Assembly: GCA_041494805.1 (NCBI GenBank)
Contig: JBGQBN010000079.1
Span: 1 to 13,647, forward strand
Reading direction: 5' to 3'
From: JBGQBN01 sp041494805
GTDB taxonomy: Bacteria > Acidobacteriota > Terriglobia > Terriglobales > Acidobacteriaceae
DNA length: 13,647 nucleotides
Position 1 is the first letter of the stretch; the number at the start of each line of letters is the position of its first letter. The translations under genes were made by a program, and so were the position numbers. The notes below the pieces were generated by a model. It did no database searches and was not told the origin of the DNA. It saw only the letters and a list, made by a program, of their open reading frames with translations. Shown here in pieces: positions 11,372 through 13,647 of the stretch.

Positions 11372-13647
11372 AGACACGGGCCACCTCAGGTTCCCCAACG
11401 GGCTCGAGCTGCGGTGGGGGTCCCCCTTTCTTCAAGCTGGGTTTCACTTCGAAGTTCCACTTCCAGATTGCGAAAATCGGCGGATAGATAATGAGCTCCA
11501 TCAGGAACGAGGTGATGATCCCGCCGATCATGGGGGCAGCAATACGCTTCATCACGTCGCCACCCGCGCCAACCGACCACATGATCGGCAGCAGTCCGAA
11601 CAGCATGCAGGCTACGGTCATCACCTTCGGGCGGAGCCGTTTGACGGCGCCCACCACGATGGCTTCTCGCAGGTCATCCCAGCTCTGCATGCGGCCCTTG
11701 CTGATCGCATCGTGGTAGGCAAGGTCCAGATACAGCAGCATGAACACTGCCGTCTCAGCATCAACTCCCAGTAGTGCAATCAAGCCGACCCACACGGCAA
11801 TGCTCATGTTGTAATTCAGTAGATAGAGGAACCAGATGGCGCCGATGGCGGAAAACGGCACAGCAAGCAGAATGATGAACGTCTTCACCGTGGATTTGGT
11901 GTTGAAGTATAGCAGCAGGAACACGATGAAAAGCGTGATCGGAACCACGATCTTCAGCCGCTCCTTCACGCGTTCCATGGATTCATACTGGCCGCTCCAG
12001 ACGAGCTGATAACCGGCCGGCACGCTGACCTTTTCCGCTACGACCTTCTTCGCGTCCGTGACATAGCTCCCGATATCGCGTCCGGAAACGTCGACGTATA
12101 CGTACCCGCTCAGCCGCCCGTTTTCATCGCGGATCATGCCGGGACCGGTCTTTAGCGAGATGTCAGCAACCTGCGCCAACGGGATCTGCGCGCCGGAAGG
12201 CGTGTTGACCAGCACTCGCTGCAGCGCATCGATGTCGCTGCGGTAGTCACGCAGATAGCGGACATTGACTGAGTACCGCTCCCGGCCCTCAATCGTAGTG
12301 GTTACCGGCTCACCGCCGACGGCCGACATCAGGACGTCATTGGCATCGTCGACGGTTAGCCCATACCGCGCGAGTTGATCCCGCTTGAGATCGAAGTCGA
12401 GGAAGTATCCGCCTGTGGTCCGCTCGGCAAAGACGCTGGTCGTACCGCGGATGTTCTTCAGCGCCATCTCGATTTGTTCGCCGACTTTCTGGATTTCGTT
12501 GAGATCGGAGCCGAGCACCTTGATCCCGAGCGGGGTGCGCACACCCGTGGTTAGCATGTCGATACGCGCTTTGATCGGCATGGTCCAGGCATTCGCAATA
12601 CCCGGCATGGCGAGGGCGTCGTTAAGACCGCCGGGACCGTAGATCAATTCCTGTGTGGTCTTATGGTCCGGCCAGAAGCGACCGAGTGTGCCCTGTAACC
12701 AGTTCGGTGCCCACTTTGAATACCAGCGTTCGCGCTTTGGCCAGCCCATGTGGGGCTTTAGAACAATGACGGTCTCCATCATCGAGTACGGTGCAGGATC
12801 GGTGGCGCTCTCGACACGACCCGCCTTACCGAATACGAGCTCAACTTCAGGGAAGCTCTTGATGATCTTGTCTTGCACCTGAAGCAGGCGGGAGGCTTCC
12901 GTTACGGACATGCCGGGAAGAGTGGTCGGCATGTAGAGCAGGGTTCCTTCATCCAAGGGCGGCATGAATTCTGAGCCAAGCTTGAAGAAGACGGGGACCG
13001 TAAGCGCCATCGCAATGAACGCCACCGCGATGGTCTTCCATCTGTGCTCGAGGGCGAACTCGCAGACGGGATGGTAGAGCTTCATCAGCGGACGGCTAAT
13101 GGGGTGGTTTTCTTCCCTGTGTATCGTCCCTATGGTCAATGCGGTTACAAGCCCTGCTAGCCATCTCGGCCGGAAGTGAAAGGGGCGGGTGCGTCCGAAC
13201 AACAAACCGACGGTCGCCGGCACTAGCGTGATGGCCAACACGGCAGCAATCGCCATAGCGAAGTTTTTCGTGAATGCAAGTGGCCTGAACAGTCGTCCCT
13301 CTTGCGCCTCAAGCGTGAACACCGGCAGAAAGGCGACGGCGATCACTAACAAGGCGAAAAAGCTGGGTCCACCTACCTCCTTGATAGCCGACAGCAGCAC
13401 GAGCGAGCGACTACCGGGCTGGCCTTCCGCTTCCCAGTGCTCCAGTTTCTTGTGAATCTGCTCCACCACGACCACTGCGGCGTCCACCATGGCTCCAATC
13501 GCCACCGCAATGCCGCCCAGGGACATGATGTTTGCCGTCATGCCCGAAAGCTGTATGGGGATGAACGCCAGAATTACGGTGAGTGGAATGGCAGTGATCG
13601 GGATGATCGCGCTCGGCAAATGCCATAAGAAAATGAGAATTACCAGG
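11370..13647 (-). CDS. CusA/CzcA-type heavy-metal RND efflux pump (partial, 5' end off window)
   Basis: About 758 residues are present; the frame stays open to the window edge (VILIFLWH precedes the first possible internal start), so roughly 300-350 N-terminal residues are missing. This inner-membrane proton/metal antiporter works with a periplasmic adaptor and an outer-membrane channel. Visible features: GAMVDAAVVVVEQIHKKLE just inside the fragment, whose Asp matches the CusA proton-relay Asp405; GSEFMPPLDEGTLLYMPTTL at about 225-245; MPIKARIDMLTTGVRTPLGI, whose methionines match the CusA metal-relay region (Cu/Ag-type); late helices (LLGVDAETAVFMLLYLDL) and MKRIAAPMIGGIITSFLMELIIYPPIF at the end. 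The methionines favour monovalent copper/silver over zinc/cobalt/cadmium, but this is inference. The adaptor (cusB) and channel (cusC) genes would lie beyond the right edge. Confidence 0.95.
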   Translation of the reverse strand, partial: LVILIFLWHLPSAIIPITAIPLTVILAFIPIQLSGMTANIMSLGGIAVAIGAMVDAAVVVVEQIHKKLEHWEAEGQPGSRSLVLLSAIKEVGGPSFFALLVIAVAFLPVFTLEAQEGRLFRPLAFTKNFAMAIAAVLAITLVPATVGLLFGRTRPFHFRPRWLAGLVTALTIGTIHREENHPISRPLMKLYHPVCEFALEHRWKTIAVAFIAMALTVPVFFKLGSEFMPPLDEGTLLYMPTTLPGMSVTEASRLLQVQDKIIKSFPEVELVFGKAGRVESATDPAPYSMMETVIVLKPHMGWPKRERWYSKWAPNWLQGTLGRFWPDHKTTQELIYGPGGLNDALAMPGIANAWTMPIKARIDMLTTGVRTPLGIKVLGSDLNEIQKVGEQIEMALKNIRGTTSVFAERTTGGYFLDFDLKRDQLARYGLTVDDANDVLMSAVGGEPVTTTIEGRERYSVNVRYLRDYRSDIDALQRVLVNTPSGAQIPLAQVADISLKTGPGMIRDENGRLSGYVYVDVSGRDIGSYVTDAKKVVAEKVSVPAGYQLVWSGQYESMERVKERLKIVVPITLFIVFLLLYFNTKSTVKTFIILLAVPFSAIGAIWFLYLLNYNMSIAVWVGLIALLGVDAETAVFMLLYLDLAYHDAISKGRMQSWDDLREAIVVGAVKRLRPKVMTVACMLFGLLPIMWSVGAGGDVMKRIAAPMIGGIITSFLMELIIYPPIFAIWKWNFEVKPSLKKGGPPPQLEPVGEPEVARV

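Overview
The window is high-GC bacterial DNA that looks like Acidobacteriota (Koribacter/Terriglobia-like soil lineage). This is an inference from protein character: a DUF6632-type membrane protein, small basic RRRKMS...AQRARW proteins, a PNPase with an RGG tail, and very many short palindromic repeats. I could not run a taxonomic search.

Layout. Positions 1-551 hold one REP-type palindrome and otherwise no convincing gene. A small basic protein (552-776, +) has its own -10 box, and a small TTG-start protein (847-1122, -) converges on it. Positions 1238-4924 (+) form a cell-wall cluster: a penicillin-binding-protein-like serine hydrolase, murQ (MurNAc-6-P etherase) translationally coupled to it through a TTGA overlap, and, after a cloverleaf-shaped palindrome, murA (UDP-GlcNAc enolpyruvyl transferase). 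The hydrolase plus murQ suggests muropeptide recycling, since Bacillus AmiE is a PF00144 enzyme next to murQ. murA is the first committed step of de novo peptidoglycan synthesis.

Positions 4925-5020 are a run of hairpin repeats. They are followed by a small degenerate GIY-YIG-like protein (-), a DUF6632-like four-helix membrane protein (+) with a clear promoter and Shine-Dalgarno, and a DinB-like -> VOC (glyoxalase fold) gene pair on the minus strand.

Positions 6908-8114 are the most unusual part. A REP-associated tyrosine transposase (RAYT) gene is bracketed by inverted REP palindromes, and its own stop codon lies inside the downstream REP. Upstream of the gene, a tandem array of about 156-bp modules, each led by a REP, ends abruptly against a second palindrome family. 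A strong intrinsic terminator then closes the rpsO-pnp transcription unit (minus strand, 8219-11118), the ribosomal protein S15 / PNPase pair conserved in many bacteria.

The right end (11370-13647, -) is most of a CusA/CzcA-type heavy-metal RND efflux pump, cut by the window edge. Between it and rpsO is a short relic of the C-terminus of another RND pump. Two housekeeping genes, pnp and murA, change synonymous codon usage part-way through the gene. The change is very abrupt in pnp and could reflect mosaic (recombined) genes.
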